Part shown: positions 34,955 through 44,002 of the stretch, piece after piece
Position numbering within the stretch: position 1 is the stretch's first letter
Layout of the letters: every line of letters begins with the position of its first letter
Origin: Treponema sp.
GTDB lineage: Bacteria; Spirochaetota; Spirochaetia; Treponematales; Treponemataceae
Length of the DNA stretch: 64,000 bases
Assembly: GCA_017484285.1 (NCBI GenBank)
Contig: JAFUTH010000013.1
Location: 1-64,000, forward strand
Reading direction: 5' to 3'
Program-made: the position numbers and the translations under genes
Notes under the pieces: generated by a model
The model's database searches: none
The model's input: only the letters and a program-made list of their open reading frames with translations
What the model was told of the DNA's origin: nothing

Positions 34955-35428
34955 ATGAACGAAATCAACTTAATCGAAGGAAAATTAGTCGCCCCACAGG
35001 GCATGAAGGTCGCGATTGTTGCGAGCCGATTTAATGAAATCATCGTGAACAAACTTCTTGGCGGCGCGGTGGATGGTCTTGTTCGCCACGGTGTTGAAGA
35101 AAAAAACATCACCGCCGTTTGGGTTCCAGGTGCGTTTGAAATCCCCGTTATCTGCGACAAGCTTGCGGCGAGCAAAAAATACGACGCGGTGATTGCCGTT
35201 GGTGCGGTTATTCGCGGTTCAACAAGCCACTACGACTATGTGTGCGCCGAAGTCTCAAAGGGCGTGGCTCAGGCGGGATTTAAAAACGGCGTGCCCGTGC
35301 TTTTCGGCGTGATTACCACCGAGAACATTGAGCAGGCAATCGAACGCGCGGGAAGCAAGGCGGGCAACAAAGGCTACGATTGTGCTTTGGGCGCGATTGA
35401 GATGGCAAATCTTATGAAACAACTGTAA
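34955..35428 (+). CDS. ribH: Lumazine synthase
   Basis: 157 residues with [23 protein letters not shown] and [13 protein letters not shown], the substrate-binding and catalytic-His regions of 6,7-dimethyl-8-ribityllumazine synthase. The ATG at 34955 is preferred because GGGAG lies just before it. A frame start at 34940 would place that site inside the gene. It completes the riboflavin route after ribD and ribBA and supplies the substrate for ribE. Confidence 0.97.
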   Translation: MNEINLIEGKLVAPQGMKVAIVASRFNEIIVNKLLGGAVDGLVRHGVEEKNITAVWVPGAFEIPVICDKLAASKKYDAVIAVGAVIRGSTSHYDYVCAEVSKGVAQAGFKNGVPVLFGVITTENIEQAIERAGSKAGNKGYDCALGAIEMANLMKQL

Positions 35429-35457
35429 AAAAAAATGCCCGCATGAGCGCGGGCATT
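35427..35457 (-). terminator. Terminator between ribH and the Rrf2 gene
   Basis: TGCCCGC (35436-35442) pairs with GCGGGCA (35449-35455). The minus strand then reads into a run of nine T, so it ends the Rrf2 transcript. It may also stop ribH transcription less efficiently. Confidence 0.85.
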
Positions 35458-35463
35458 CATTCT

Positions 35464-35889
35464 TTAAATGCAATAATCGTAGCCGTTAAACTGGCGGTTT
35501 TTTTCGGCTATGTGTTCGAGGGTGTTTGAATCAACGAAATCGTTGATGACTCCCTCGAAATCTTTCCAAAAATCATCGTTTCCCACGGAACTCACGGCAT
35601 TTGATTCAGTCGGATTTCGGGGGGACAAATCGCCTTCCATTGCGCGCAAAATGTCGCCCACTTTGTAATCCTCGGGCTTTCGCGCGAGTTTGTATCCGCC
35701 GTTGTTTCCGCGCAATCCCAAAACCAAGCCCGATTTGCTCAGCTGAATCAAAATCTGCTCCAAATATTTGACCGAGAGGTTGTGACGGTGCGAGAGCAGT
35801 TTGAGCGGAATGTATTTTTCCGGATCCTGTTCAGCCAAATCAGTCATGATTAACAGCGCGTATTGTCCTTTTGTTGAAATTCGTAGCAT
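35464..35889 (-). CDS. Rrf2-family transcriptional regulator
   Basis: 141 residues. The winged helix-turn-helix shows the family's opening (MLRISTKGQYALLIM) and wing region (GLRGNNGGYKLAR). The three Cys that hold the Fe-S cluster in IscR and NsrR (about residues 90-105) are absent, and the only Cys is next to the C-terminus. It is therefore more like CymR-type regulators of cysteine/methionine supply. It is divergent from the methionine transporter genes metN-metI, and two palindromic sites lie between them, so it probably controls them and itself. Confidence 0.9.
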   Translation of the reverse strand: MLRISTKGQYALLIMTDLAEQDPEKYIPLKLLSHRHNLSVKYLEQILIQLSKSGLVLGLRGNNGGYKLARKPEDYKVGDILRAMEGDLSPRNPTESNAVSSVGNDDFWKDFEGVINDFVDSNTLEHIAEKNRQFNGYDYCI

Positions 35890-35911
35890 TTGCGTCTCCT
35901 GGCATACAAAT

Positions 35912-35932
35912 ACCTATTTACTAGCTAGGTAA
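35912..35932. promoter_or_regulatory. Candidate Rrf2 operator, site A
   Basis: A 21-bp site with ACCTATTT at the left and AGGTAA at the right. A very similar site lies 37 bp further on. Both are between the Rrf2 gene and metN. Confidence 0.6.
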
Positions 35933-35946
35933 CAGTGTAACACGAG

Positions 35947-35969
35947 TTACCTATTTTGTCAGTAGGTAA
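35947..35969. promoter_or_regulatory. Candidate Rrf2 operator, site B
   Basis: Perfect 7-bp arms TTACCTA (35947-35953) and TAGGTAA (35963-35969) around nine bases. It shares ACCTATTT and TAGGTAA with site A. Confidence 0.65.
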
Positions 35970-36026
35970 TGCCCTGTTTTTTTTACTCTGCTTGCAAAAT
36001 TCTTACAATCTCATCATTATTACACC

Positions 36027-37052
36027 ATGCGCATAGTACTTGAACACTTGAAAAAAACATATACTTCTATAAATAATGGCGCGAAAACCGAAATTCACGC
36101 AGTGGACGATGTTTCGCTCGACATTCCCGAGAACACGATTTTCGGCATTATCGGGAAGAGCGGGGCGGGCAAAAGTTCGCTCGTACGCCTCGTGAGTTTG
36201 CTTGAATCTCCCGACAGCGGAGCGGTCTACTACGGCGAAAAGCGCGTCGACAATCTTCCCAAAAAAGAGTTGATTTTACAGCGGCGGAAAATCGGCATGA
36301 TTTTCCAGAATTTCAATCTCTTTTCTTCACGGACGGCAGGAAAGAATGTCGCCTATCCGCTTGAAATCGCAAAAGTTCCCAAAGAGAAAATCAAGGCAAA
36401 AGTCAAGGAAATGCTCGCGCTTGTCGGGCTTTCTGACCGTGAGAACGCGCCTATAAGCACTTTGAGCGGCGGGCAAAAGCAGCGCGTGGCGATTGCACGG
36501 GCTCTTGCCACCGAGCCGAGCATTCTTTTTTGTGATGAGGCGACGAGTGCGCTTGACCCGAACACCACGCGGCAAATTCTCGCGCTTATCAAAGAAATCC
36601 AGCAGAAGATGAACCTTACGGTCGTGATGATTACGCACCAAATGGAAGTCGTGCGCGATGCCTGTGAGAGCGTCGCCGTGATTGAAAACGGCAGAGTCGT
36701 GGAGACGGGCAAGGTCAAGGAGATTTTTACGAATCCCAAAACCGAGACCACACGCGATTTTATCAAGAATATCGCCGTACAAGCGGGAAATCGCGAGGGC
36801 GACATCGTAAAGTGGTCAGAAAAAACGGGCACGTTCCTGCTTCATTTTGTGGGCGGCGCGACAGGCGAGCCGATTTTGAGCAAAATGGCGAAGGAATTCG
36901 ATGTGAGCTTCAACATTCTCGCCGCGGGAATCTCGCACTTACCAGACGAAGATGTTGGCTACATGGAAACGGACATCATCGGCGAAAGCGCGGAAGTCGA
37001 ACGAGTAGTGAAATGGTTGAGCGAGAATAATGTGAGGGTACAGAAAAAATAA
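36027..37052 (+). CDS. metN: Methionine ABC transporter ATP-binding protein
   Basis: 341 residues. The ABC domain has GKSGAGKSSL (Walker A), LSGGQKQRVAIARAL (signature) and ILFCDEATSALDP (Walker B). The C-terminal NIL domain (about 265-341) is the methionine-sensing domain of MetN, which lets internal methionine shut off uptake. The ATG has no ribosome site and lies 17 bases after a TACAAT box (36004-36009), so the leader is about 11 bases or less. metI follows after a structured repeat. No metQ binding-protein gene is seen nearby. Confidence 0.95.
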   Translation: MRIVLEHLKKTYTSINNGAKTEIHAVDDVSLDIPENTIFGIIGKSGAGKSSLVRLVSLLESPDSGAVYYGEKRVDNLPKKELILQRRKIGMIFQNFNLFSSRTAGKNVAYPLEIAKVPKEKIKAKVKEMLALVGLSDRENAPISTLSGGQKQRVAIARALATEPSILFCDEATSALDPNTTRQILALIKEIQQKMNLTVVMITHQMEVVRDACESVAVIENGRVVETGKVKEIFTNPKTETTRDFIKNIAVQAGNREGDIVKWSEKTGTFLLHFVGGATGEPILSKMAKEFDVSFNILAAGISHLPDEDVGYMETDIIGESAEVERVVKWLSENNVRVQKK

Positions 37053-37055
37053 CTA

Positions 37056-37129
37056 TCACACGGATTCGATTTTGCTACGCAAAATCAATTTAAATACGGA
37101 GATTCCGTAGGAATCTCGAATCCGTGTGA
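37056..37129. repeat. Cloverleaf-like palindromic element between metN and metI
   Basis: A perfect 14-bp outer stem (37056-37069 with 37116-37129) encloses two further hairpins. These are GATTTTGC/GCAAAATC (37068-37086) and GAGATTCC/GGAATCTC (37099-37117), each with a 3-base loop. All three stems are perfect and their ends overlap by two bases. This fits a three-way junction or a mobile palindromic repeat better than a simple terminator, as it has no T run. Confidence 0.85.
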
Positions 37130-37148
37130 CAAAAACGTGGAGATTTTT

Positions 37149-37802
37149 ATGGAACAGATTTTGATTCTTGTCGGAACTTCGACGCTTGAAACGCTTTTGA
37201 TGGTCTTTTTCTCGACGATTTTTGCGATTCTGATTGGCTTTCCGCTCGGCGTTTTGCTGAACATCACGAACAAATACGGCATTACGCCGAAACCCGCGTT
37301 CAATCTCGTGCTGAGCCGAATTATCGATGTCTTGCGCTCGTTTCCGTTCGTTATTCTGATGATTGTGCTTTTGCCGTTCACGCGCTTTATACTCGGCACG
37401 GCAATCGGCACGACGGCGACGATTATCCCGCTTTCGATTGCGGCGGCTCCGTTCGTGGCACGAATCACCGAGACTGCGCTGAACGAAGTTGACCCCGGCG
37501 TGGTGCAGGCGGCGCGGGCGATGGGCTCAACGAACGCGCAGATTGTCATAAAAGTGCTCATTCCAGAGGCAATGCCCTCAGTCGTTTCGGGGATTACGCT
37601 CACGATTATCAATCTGGTGAGCTATTCTGCGATGGCGGGAACGCTCGGCGGCGGTGGCTTGGGCGACTTGGCAATCCGCTACGGCTATCAGCGGTTCCGC
37701 ACGGGAATCATGATTGCGGCGGTTGTGGTGATTATCATTATGGTCGCGCTCATTCAGTTTGCGGGCACGCGCCTTACAAACCGAATGCTTGCCAAACGAT
37801 AG
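37149..37802 (+). CDS. metI: Methionine ABC transporter permease
   Basis: 217 residues, the normal MetI length, from the ATG at 37149. GTGGAG at 37137 is its ribosome site and can itself be misread as a GTG start. Five membrane segments are visible. The coupling-helix motif EAMPSVVSGITLTIINLVSYSA follows the conserved EVDPGVVQAARAMGS loop that contacts MetN. It forms the membrane channel of the MetNIQ importer. Confidence 0.95.
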   Translation: MEQILILVGTSTLETLLMVFFSTIFAILIGFPLGVLLNITNKYGITPKPAFNLVLSRIIDVLRSFPFVILMIVLLPFTRFILGTAIGTTATIIPLSIAAAPFVARITETALNEVDPGVVQAARAMGSTNAQIVIKVLIPEAMPSVVSGITLTIINLVSYSAMAGTLGGGGLGDLAIRYGYQRFRTGIMIAAVVVIIIMVALIQFAGTRLTNRMLAKR

Positions 37803-37804
37803 CG

Positions 37805-39409
37805 TTACGTCTCCGTGTTCCGGCTGTTGCGCCATTCGCGTGGTGACATGCCAGTGCTTTTTTTGAAGATAAAGCTAAAATAGTGCGGGTCGCTGAATCC
37901 GACTTCATATGCAATGTCGCTGCTTTTCATATCGCTCGCACGCAAGAGCTTTTTCGCCTGTTCAATGCGTACTCTCGTCAAATATTCAATAAAGGTAATG
38001 CCGCAATCCTGTGAAAAGACGGTGCTGAAATGGTTCGGGCTTAGATTCACGGTCTCTGCGGCTGAGCGGAGGCAGATGTCCGGGCTTGCAAAATTCTGGT
38101 CGATGTAACGTTTTGCACGCAGAATGAGGTCGGCGTATCGTCCTTGCACATGCTCATTTCGGTAGACAAGCAGTGCGGTCAATACGCTGCGAATTTCGCT
38201 CACAAAACTGTCTTCGGTTTGAACGGCGCGTTCGACGAACTGGTGCGAGAGAATTTCGGGCATCACTTCTTTTACGTCGCCACCCAAGCGTTCAATGAGC
38301 GTGGAGACCGCCATAATCACATCAACGGTGAGATAAGACGCAATTATTGAGAAATGGCTTCGGTTTTCACCGAGCATGGCGATGTACTCACTGATAATCT
38401 GGTCAATTTCATTTTCGCCGGCGTAATTCAGCCGGTCGACGAGCGGATCATTTTCTTGAAGAACGATGGCATTGTCCGACGCTTCCTGCAAGTCATTGCT
38501 TGAAATGATGAGATTTCGGCTTGTGAGCTGGCATTTTTTGATGACACTGCTCGCACTTTTAAAAGAATGCGCGATGTGCGATGTGTGTTCAACGACTTGC
38601 CCAATTGCAGTGGTGAGCGTCGTGTTTTTTTCTTGCTGAGAAAGCTCGTGCTGAACGAGATTTGCGAACGAAAAAGCTGCTTCTTCGCACAGTTCGGCGG
38701 ACGTTCCCTTGTGAATTGCGACAAAAATCGTCGGTGTCAAAAAGAAAACAATAGTATGTTCCTGCGTCGCTTGCTGTGCTCCCAGTGAGAGAATCGCCGA
38801 TTTGAATGCAAGCAGCAGTTCTTTGTTGTCCACTTCTGATCGGTGAATTTCTGTTGCACTTACGGCATAGTAATGCGAGATGAGGTTGATTCCAAAGTCC
38901 TGCGCTTGTTGAATTGCCGAGCTTGCGTCGACAGTGCCATATACGAGGTCGGTGAGCAATTTTGTGCGCGAAAGACTCGCGGTGCTCTCGAGTTCTTCTT
39001 GCGCGCGTCGTATGTTGATTGCCTGCTGCTTTTGTGTGTCGAGCGTTTCGGCGACTTTGTTCAGGCTCGAAAGCACATCTTCGAGCGTAAAGGGCTTGAG
39101 AAGATAGTCATCAACGCCGATGGAGATTGCCCGCTTTGCATAGTCGAATTCATCGTGACCAGAGAGAATGATGATGCGGAGCCAGGGCTGGATTTTTTTT
39201 GCCATCGAAGCAAGCTCAAGTCCGTCCATAAACGGCATCCGAATGTCGCTGATGAGAATATCGGGCTTGATGTCCTGAATCATGGAGAGCGCGATTTCAC
39301 CATCAGCCGCTTCGCCCGCAAAGGTAAAGCCTGAGCTTTCCCAATCGATTTTGTTGCGCAGTCCTTCCCGAACCAGCATTTCATCGTCAACTATGAACAC
39401 GCTATACAT
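37805..39409 (-). CDS. AraC-type response regulator (YesN-like)
   Basis: 534 residues. A receiver (1-120) has Asp in ILISDIRMPFMDG, a long middle region (about 130-420) follows, and an AraC-type pair of helix-turn-helix motifs (about 430-534) ends the protein (LSPNHFSTVFSQDCGITFIEYL, split by the first recognition helix, and SDIAYEVGFSDPHYFSFIFKK). The ATG at 39409 has GGGGG upstream and overlaps the kinase stop by 8 bases, so the pair is coupled. It probably binds direct repeats at sugar-use promoters. The 20-bp-spaced TATC half-sites in the arabinan locus are the natural candidates (inference). Confidence 0.93.
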   Translation of the reverse strand: MYSVFIVDDEMLVREGLRNKIDWESSGFTFAGEAADGEIALSMIQDIKPDILISDIRMPFMDGLELASMAKKIQPWLRIIILSGHDEFDYAKRAISIGVDDYLLKPFTLEDVLSSLNKVAETLDTQKQQAINIRRAQEELESTASLSRTKLLTDLVYGTVDASSAIQQAQDFGINLISHYYAVSATEIHRSEVDNKELLLAFKSAILSLGAQQATQEHTIVFFLTPTIFVAIHKGTSAELCEEAAFSFANLVQHELSQQEKNTTLTTAIGQVVEHTSHIAHSFKSASSVIKKCQLTSRNLIISSNDLQEASDNAIVLQENDPLVDRLNYAGENEIDQIISEYIAMLGENRSHFSIIASYLTVDVIMAVSTLIERLGGDVKEVMPEILSHQFVERAVQTEDSFVSEIRSVLTALLVYRNEHVQGRYADLILRAKRYIDQNFASPDICLRSAAETVNLSPNHFSTVFSQDCGITFIEYLTRVRIEQAKKLLRASDMKSSDIAYEVGFSDPHYFSFIFKKSTGMSPREWRNSRNTET

Positions 39410-40730
39410 GTTCGCCCCCTTGTTCCCCGACAATCGGTACGGTGCACGTGATGGTCGTGCCTTCTCCGGAAACGCTTTCAATGCGCAGAGATGCCTTTCC
39501 ATTGTAATATAATTGCAGTCGCTTGTTTACGTTGTAGAGCCCGTATGCTGCCGACAGAGATTCTGCGTTTTTTTCGCGTGCGAGCTCTTCGGTGACTTGC
39601 TTTAGTCGCTCTGGAGTAAAGCCGATGCCGTTGTCAGAGACCGTGAAGACGAGTGTTCCGCGTGATTGCGCAGTTTCGCCGGTGCGTCGCGCTGTAATCG
39701 TTATTTTGCCGCGCCCGCGCTTGTTTTTTATGCCGTGATAAATGGCGTTCTCCACGAGCGGTTGCAGGAGCAGTTTGAGCAGTGGCATATCACCGATGGC
39801 TTCATCGCTTTCAATGCTGTAGTCGAGGATGTTTGCATAGCGGATTTTTTGAATCGTCAGATAGCTTTTTACGTGGTCAAGTTCTTGCGCGACCGTAATC
39901 CACTCATGCCCGCGGCTCAGTGAAATGCGGAAAAACTGCGAGAATGCTTTGGTGACGCTCACGACTTCTTCAATTTCACCCGCCTCAGCGAGCCAGATGA
40001 TGGAATCAAACGTGTTGTAGAGAAAGTGCGGCGTGATTTGCGCCTGCAAGGTCTTCATCTCGGCTTTCTGCAAATTCTGTTGTTCGCGGACATTTTCTTC
40101 GAGGAGCGTTTTGAGTTGCCGTGCAATCGTGTTCAGGGTGTGGAGCGCGATTGCGAGAATGAACGCGCCGATGAGCACCTGGAGCGCGGTGAGTAGGGCA
40201 AATGACCGTTGAATGCGTGTGTTTGTCGCGCTTGCCGTCTCGATTTCGGTCACGATGAATTCTTGCAGAATGTCGCTCAAGAGAGAGGCGATGCTTCTGA
40301 TTTCTTCCATGAGCCGTTCGTTCTCGGCGACCGTTGCGTTTGCCTGTATCTGCGTTTCGAGCTTGTCGATGTAGTAGCGGAGCGTGGTTTCCGTGCGCGT
40401 TGCGACATCGAGGAGCTTGCTTGCCTCTTCGGTGGCAGTCTCTTGCATTTCGTTGATGCCTGTGCGGATTTTTCTGAGCAGAATGTACTGCTCGCCCTGC
40501 GTGAAGTCTTTTTGCCCCGAGATGATGTTCCAGAGCTCATTGGGAATGTCTTCTTTGACAATCTTATCGAGTGCCGTCGCCTCGCTTACGTTCGAGATGA
40601 TTTTGTTGTACCAGTTTGAGTGGAGACGCGCCACGATAATCGCGTATAATATGGGAACGAGCATAAAGAGCAAGATGATGGTGTAGGAGCGCAAAAGGCT
40701 GTTTCTGATGCCGGTCGTTTTTTGTGCCAT
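39402..40730 (-). CDS. Sensor histidine kinase, YesM/LytS-like
   Basis: 442 residues. One membrane segment lies at about 13-33, an extracytoplasmic helical sensor at about 34-175, and a second membrane segment at about 178-200. The His_kinase domain has the phosphorylated His in ITPHFLYNTFDSI, and the ATPase has PLVENAIYHGIKNK and DNGIGFTPERL. It lies between a sugar-binding lipoprotein gene (9-base gap) and the AraC-type regulator. This order matches sugar-sensing three-component cassettes such as AraPST of Geobacillus. Confidence 0.93.
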   Translation of the reverse strand: MAQKTTGIRNSLLRSYTIILLFMLVPILYAIIVARLHSNWYNKIISNVSEATALDKIVKEDIPNELWNIISGQKDFTQGEQYILLRKIRTGINEMQETATEEASKLLDVATRTETTLRYYIDKLETQIQANATVAENERLMEEIRSIASLLSDILQEFIVTEIETASATNTRIQRSFALLTALQVLIGAFILAIALHTLNTIARQLKTLLEENVREQQNLQKAEMKTLQAQITPHFLYNTFDSIIWLAEAGEIEEVVSVTKAFSQFFRISLSRGHEWITVAQELDHVKSYLTIQKIRYANILDYSIESDEAIGDMPLLKLLLQPLVENAIYHGIKNKRGRGKITITARRTGETAQSRGTLVFTVSDNGIGFTPERLKQVTEELAREKNAESLSAAYGLYNVNKRLQLYYNGKASLRIESVSGEGTTITCTVPIVGEQGGEHV

Positions 40731-40739
40731 CAGCTTCCC

Positions 40740-41741
40740 CTAATAGTTCCGCGGCGCGATTCTGAGCAGATCGTCGTTTTCGGTAAAAATCTCTTCTTCG
40801 ACGTGCAAAAGGCGCGGAACACGTTCCCCTGCCGCGAGTTTTTTTGCCGCATCCATGACTTCCTGCCCGATGTCAGGCTTGCACTCGATGACGCAGTTGA
40901 TGTCGCCCGAGCGCAGTTTGTCGATTGCTTCCTGCTGGGCGTCCACCGTTACGACCGTGATGCCGCTCTCCTGGTTTCCTGTTGCGATTCCACGTGAAGC
41001 CAATTCCTCAAGAAAGCCGAGCGTCATGCCGTCGTTCGCCGAAAAGATGATGTCGATCTTTTCTCCGCCAATCTGCAATGCGTCGTTGTTCGCGTCGAGA
41101 ATGTTCCGTGCGATTTCCCGTCCGCGCGAGCGAATAAAATTGCCGCTCTCGCTGTAGATGATGCGGAATGCCTTGTTTTTGGACAGCTCTTCCCGGAATC
41201 CCTGCGCCCTGCCGTCGCTCGCCGAAGAGCCGTCCGTGCCGCGCAGCTCAAGAATCGAGTGCGTTCCGCCCGCACCTTCGTATTTTTGAAGCAAAAACCG
41301 CGCCGCCTTCCTGCCTTCCTCAACGCTGTCAGTGCCGATATATGCCGCGTAGAGGCTCTCGTCTTTTGTGCGGATTTTTCGGTCGCAGACAATGACCGGA
41401 ATGTGCGCGTTCTTTGCCTCACGGAGCACATTGTCCCACCCGTCCTGAACTATCGGCACGAATGCAATCACGTCGACGCGATAGACAATGAACGAGCGGA
41501 TTGCCTTGATTTGATTTTCCTGTTTTTGCTCTGCATTTGAGAACAAGAGCTGAATGCCGTTTTCCTCAGCGGCTTTTTGAATCGATTTTGAGTTATAGGT
41601 GCGCCACGCGCTTTCCGCGCCAATCTGCGAGAAGCCCAAAAGAACGGGATTTTCACCTTGTTGCGCCACCTGTTTGTTCTTGCAGCCCGCCGAGATTGTG
41701 AGAAGAAGCGAAATGACAATCAACACGCCCGCTGATTTCAT
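40740..41741 (-). CDS. Sugar-binding lipoprotein, likely the sensing partner of the adjacent kinase
   Basis: 333 residues with a lipoprotein signal MKSAGVLIVISLLLTISAGC and a periplasmic-binding fold of the ribose/galactose type (PVLLGFSQIGAESAWRTYN, QKQENQIKAIRSFI, VPIVQDGWDNVL). It is closely similar to the transporter binding protein at 45612 in the same motifs, so it binds a related sugar, probably arabinofuranose or galactofuranose (inference). The ATG at 41741 has AAAGG. An upstream ATG at 41762 sits next to a TATACT box and is less likely. A terminator separates it from the transporter operon. Confidence 0.88.
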   Translation of the reverse strand: MKSAGVLIVISLLLTISAGCKNKQVAQQGENPVLLGFSQIGAESAWRTYNSKSIQKAAEENGIQLLFSNAEQKQENQIKAIRSFIVYRVDVIAFVPIVQDGWDNVLREAKNAHIPVIVCDRKIRTKDESLYAAYIGTDSVEEGRKAARFLLQKYEGAGGTHSILELRGTDGSSASDGRAQGFREELSKNKAFRIIYSESGNFIRSRGREIARNILDANNDALQIGGEKIDIIFSANDGMTLGFLEELASRGIATGNQESGITVVTVDAQQEAIDKLRSGDINCVIECKPDIGQEVMDAAKKLAAGERVPRLLHVEEEIFTENDDLLRIAPRNY

Positions 41742-41796
41742 CGTCCGAACCTTTTTTTGCATACGTTCAGTATAGCTCCAAAAAGGGCGCAGAGCA

Positions 41797-41829
41797 AACA
41801 AAAAGGCCGTCCGCCAACGCAGACAGCCT
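41797..41829 (-). terminator. Terminator after the sugar ABC importer operon
   Basis: A 10-bp stem with two G-U pairs (AGGCTGTCTGC with GCGGACGGCCT on the minus strand) is followed by TTTTTGTTTG. Confidence 0.8.
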
Positions 41830-41852
41830 GATAGACTCCCTCGATGATGTCC

Positions 41853-42902
41853 TTAGCTTTTCTTTCGATTCTTTATGATGACGAATACGCTTTGCAGCAC
41901 GATGAAAAAGCAGAGAATCACCGAAAGCACGATTTTGTTCCACCATGACGACAGCGTGCCCTGACAGCGGATGAGCGTTTCTATCGTCGCTTTAATCAGC
42001 ACGCCGAAGAACGTACCCACCACGGTGCCGACGCCGCCCGTAAGCATGGTGCCGCCGATAACCGCAGACGCAATCGCCTCCATTTCGAAGCCACGCGCCT
42101 GCTCAACGAAGCCCGACGTGGTGTTCAGGCAGAAGACCACGCCCGCAAGAGAAGCAAGGAATCCGTCTGTCACGTAGGCGATGAACTTCGTTCGTTTTAC
42201 GTTGATACCCATCAAAAGCGCGCTCTGCTCGCTGCCACCGACCGCAAACAAATTACGTCCGAAGCGCGTGTATTTGAGCACGTACCACACCACCACGACG
42301 GCAATGAGCGCAATCACTACGTTTGGGTGGATGAACGGATACATGCGCACGCCGCGTTTATTGACCGTTGAGCCGAGGAGGATATTGATGTTCGCGTTCG
42401 CCACTTTCAGAAACGCAGCGTTCGCCTTAATCGCAATCTGCTCGGAGCTGATGATTGCCGTAAGACCGCGGCACATGAACAAGCCCGCGAGCGTGATGAT
42501 GAACGGCTGCAATTCCATGTAGCTGATGAGCCAGCCCTGGAACGCGCCGAAGAGAATGCCGAACAAGAGCACGAGGAAGACCGCAACGCCTGCGGGCATC
42601 GCGAGTTTTTCCATTGAGTAGGAGAGCATCATGCACACAAGACCGACGACCGAGCCGACGGAGATGTCGATGCCGCCTGCAATCATAACGAGCGTCATGC
42701 CACTTGCCGCAATTAAGAGACCCGCGTTGTCAATCAGCATGTTCAAGAACGTCTGCATTCTGCCAAAGCCCGCGCCGTGGTAGACGATGATGCCCGCAAG
42801 ATACATGACGATAAAGAGACAAATCGTAAAGAACAGCAGGAAGTTTGAGCTGTCGAGCCGTTTTTTCTTGAGCGCGGCGAGCGTTGTTTTTACATCAATC
42901 AT
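41853..42902 (-). CDS. Sugar ABC transporter permease, YjfF-like
   Basis: 349 residues with about eight to nine membrane segments and the family signature GGIDISVGSVVGLVCMM near residue 70. It ends with a basic tail (IIKNRKKS). It is the second permease of a YtfQ-YtfR-YtfT-YjfF-type importer, which in Escherichia coli takes up galactofuranose. In this arabinan context arabinofuranose is equally likely. The start overlaps the end of the other permease gene by 4 bases and has GGAGG. Confidence 0.9.
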   Translation of the reverse strand: MIDVKTTLAALKKKRLDSSNFLLFFTICLFIVMYLAGIIVYHGAGFGRMQTFLNMLIDNAGLLIAASGMTLVMIAGGIDISVGSVVGLVCMMLSYSMEKLAMPAGVAVFLVLLFGILFGAFQGWLISYMELQPFIITLAGLFMCRGLTAIISSEQIAIKANAAFLKVANANINILLGSTVNKRGVRMYPFIHPNVVIALIAVVVVWYVLKYTRFGRNLFAVGGSEQSALLMGINVKRTKFIAYVTDGFLASLAGVVFCLNTTSGFVEQARGFEMEAIASAVIGGTMLTGGVGTVVGTFFGVLIKATIETLIRCQGTLSSWWNKIVLSVILCFFIVLQSVFVIIKNRKKS

Positions 42903-44002
42903 TTTTCACCTCCTGCTGTGAGCGCTGCCTTTTGCTTTAAGCGCAATGCGGCGGCGGCGCGGTATTTTGCGAACGCCGGCGACTGGAACAGGACAATCAG
43001 AATGACGACGACCGCCTTGTAAATCGGCAGCTGGTCAGCCGACACGCCCATCGCGTACAGACTCGTGGTGAGCGCCTGAATCGTAATCGCACCGATAATC
43101 GAGCCCGCCATGTTGAATTTACCGCCACCGAGACTGTTTCCGCCGAGCGCGACCGCCAGAATAGCGTCCATCTCCAAGTTCAAACCGATGTTGTTCGCGT
43201 CGCTTGAGTAGATGCGGCTTGAGGCGATTAAGCCCGCCACGCCCGAGCTCAGTCCGCAGAACAGGTAGCAGAAGAACACGACGAGCACCGAGTTGATGCC
43301 GACGAGCCGTCCTGCCTTCGGGTTGATGCCGACCGTCTGAATGTAGGTCGAGAACGCCGTCTTTTTGAGGAAGAGCTGCGTAAGCAACACGAAGATGATG
43401 ACGATGAAAATCGGCGTCGGAATGACACATCCCGGAATGAAGCCGCCAATCCACTTGAACGACTCCTGCCGCACGTAGAGAATAACGCCCGTCGCGTTTT
43501 CGTTCGAGCTGATGAGCTGCGCAATGCCGCGCCCCGCCGTAAACAGAATGAGCGTCGCCACCATCGGCTGAATGTTAAAGCGCGCGACAAGCAGACCGTT
43601 GAACGCGCCGCACGCCACTCCGCCGAGCAAGCCGAAGAAAATCGCAAGGGCTGGGAACATCGCGTAGCCGTCATAGCTTCCGCCGAGCAGGCGCACGATA
43701 ATCGCACCCGACACCGCCATCACAGCACCCACCGAAATATCCGTGCCGCGCGAAGAGGCAACGACGAGCGTCATGCCCACCGCGAGGATAATCAGCTCGC
43801 ACGAGCGGTTCAAAATATCGATGATAAAGCCGTACAGAACGCCGTTGTTGATTGAAATCTTGAAGAAATTCGGCGTGATAATCACGTTCACAATCAGCAT
43901 GATGATGAGCGCCGTAATCGGCAACAAGAGCGGACTTTTTCGTATCCGCTTTAAAAGCGCGACAGCCGTGCCGTTCGCGCCGAGCGTCACCTTATTTTCC
44001 AT
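42899..44002 (-). CDS. Sugar ABC transporter permease, YtfT-like
   Basis: 367 residues with many membrane segments and the signature RGTDISVGAVMAVSGAII. I chose the ATG at 44002 because GGAGG stands eight bases before it. A GTG at 44011 lies too close to that site. It pairs with the YjfF-like permease and the double ATPase. The start overlaps the ATPase gene's end by 11 bases. Confidence 0.9.
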   Translation of the reverse strand: MENKVTLGANGTAVALLKRIRKSPLLLPITALIIMLIVNVIITPNFFKISINNGVLYGFIIDILNRSCELIILAVGMTLVVASSRGTDISVGAVMAVSGAIIVRLLGGSYDGYAMFPALAIFFGLLGGVACGAFNGLLVARFNIQPMVATLILFTAGRGIAQLISSNENATGVILYVRQESFKWIGGFIPGCVIPTPIFIVIIFVLLTQLFLKKTAFSTYIQTVGINPKAGRLVGINSVLVVFFCYLFCGLSSGVAGLIASSRIYSSDANNIGLNLEMDAILAVALGGNSLGGGKFNMAGSIIGAITIQALTTSLYAMGVSADQLPIYKAVVVILIVLFQSPAFAKYRAAAALRLKQKAALTAGGEK

